From positions 45,309,385 through 45,373,384 of the forward strand of contig NC_088295.1 of assembly GCF_032854445.1 (NCBI RefSeq): a DNA stretch of 64,000 bases, written 5' to 3'. Below the pieces are notes generated by a model. It searched no databases and was not told the origin of the DNA. It saw only the letters and a program-made list of their open reading frames with translations. The translations under genes were made by a program, and so were the position numbers. This document shows positions 63,873-64,000 of this stretch, piece by piece. Source of the stretch: Liolophura sinensis (lineage: Eukaryota > Mollusca > Polyplacophora > Chitonida > Chitonidae). Positions within the stretch are counted from its first letter, which is position 1. Every line of letters begins with the position of its first letter.

Positions 63873-64000
63873 GTTACTATACCCATGCCTATCGGAAGGG
63901 TCCTCCATATCTCTGTGAAGCCACAATGCAGAGCGCCCTGCCTCCAGCTGCCTGTCGGCGCATGAGTGCCATGTAGATGGCGGCCATTTCATAAATGACA

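Overview
This is animal nuclear DNA. Genes are split by GT-AG introns (and one probable AT-AC intron), short tRNA-derived retroposons are dense, and there are long AT, AAAT and homopolymer runs. The main SINE carries the 3' sequence TTGAGTACGGCGTAAAACAC followed by an AAAT-type tail, and TACATGTA-type words are common. Together these point to a marine lophotrochozoan, most likely a mollusc (a brachiopod is possible). The species is not determined.

Layout. (1) 4.5-14.9 kb, minus strand: a complete gene for a 365-residue zona pellucida (ZP) domain membrane protein. It has nine coding exons plus a 5' UTR exon and a TATA box, and every splice phase was checked by hand. (2) 16-26 kb: no host gene found; SINEs, a MITE, an RT fragment, a hAT-like fossil and AT microsatellites. 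(3) 26.8-31.3 kb, plus strand: a seven-exon gene for a BLUF-like protein resembling animal TEX47. Its intron 28273-28693 looks like a minor-spliceosome (U12) AT-AC intron. (4) 33.0-35.3 kb: a nest of a SINE, a fold-back SINE pair and a 5'-truncated LINE. (5) 37.3-37.8 kb, plus strand: the first coding exon of a storkhead-box (STOX/knockout) gene. No later STOX exon was found, so the remaining 26 kb is probably its first intron. (6) 44342-49481, inside that intron and antisense to it: an end-to-end DNA transposon of 5140 bp with 28-bp perfect terminal inverted repeats, a 4-bp target duplication (ATAA), clustered subterminal GGTAACGGAGTGGA repeats at both ends and a three-exon transposase-like gene broken by one TAG codon.

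The host genes (ZP protein, TEX47-like, STOX) are not obviously related and do not form an operon-like unit. The most interesting system is the 5.1-kb transposon: ends, target duplication, putative binding-site arrays and a nearly intact spliced gene are all visible in one copy. Its superfamily could not be assigned without a search; the 4-bp target duplication and family-like motifs suggest Sola or an undescribed relative.
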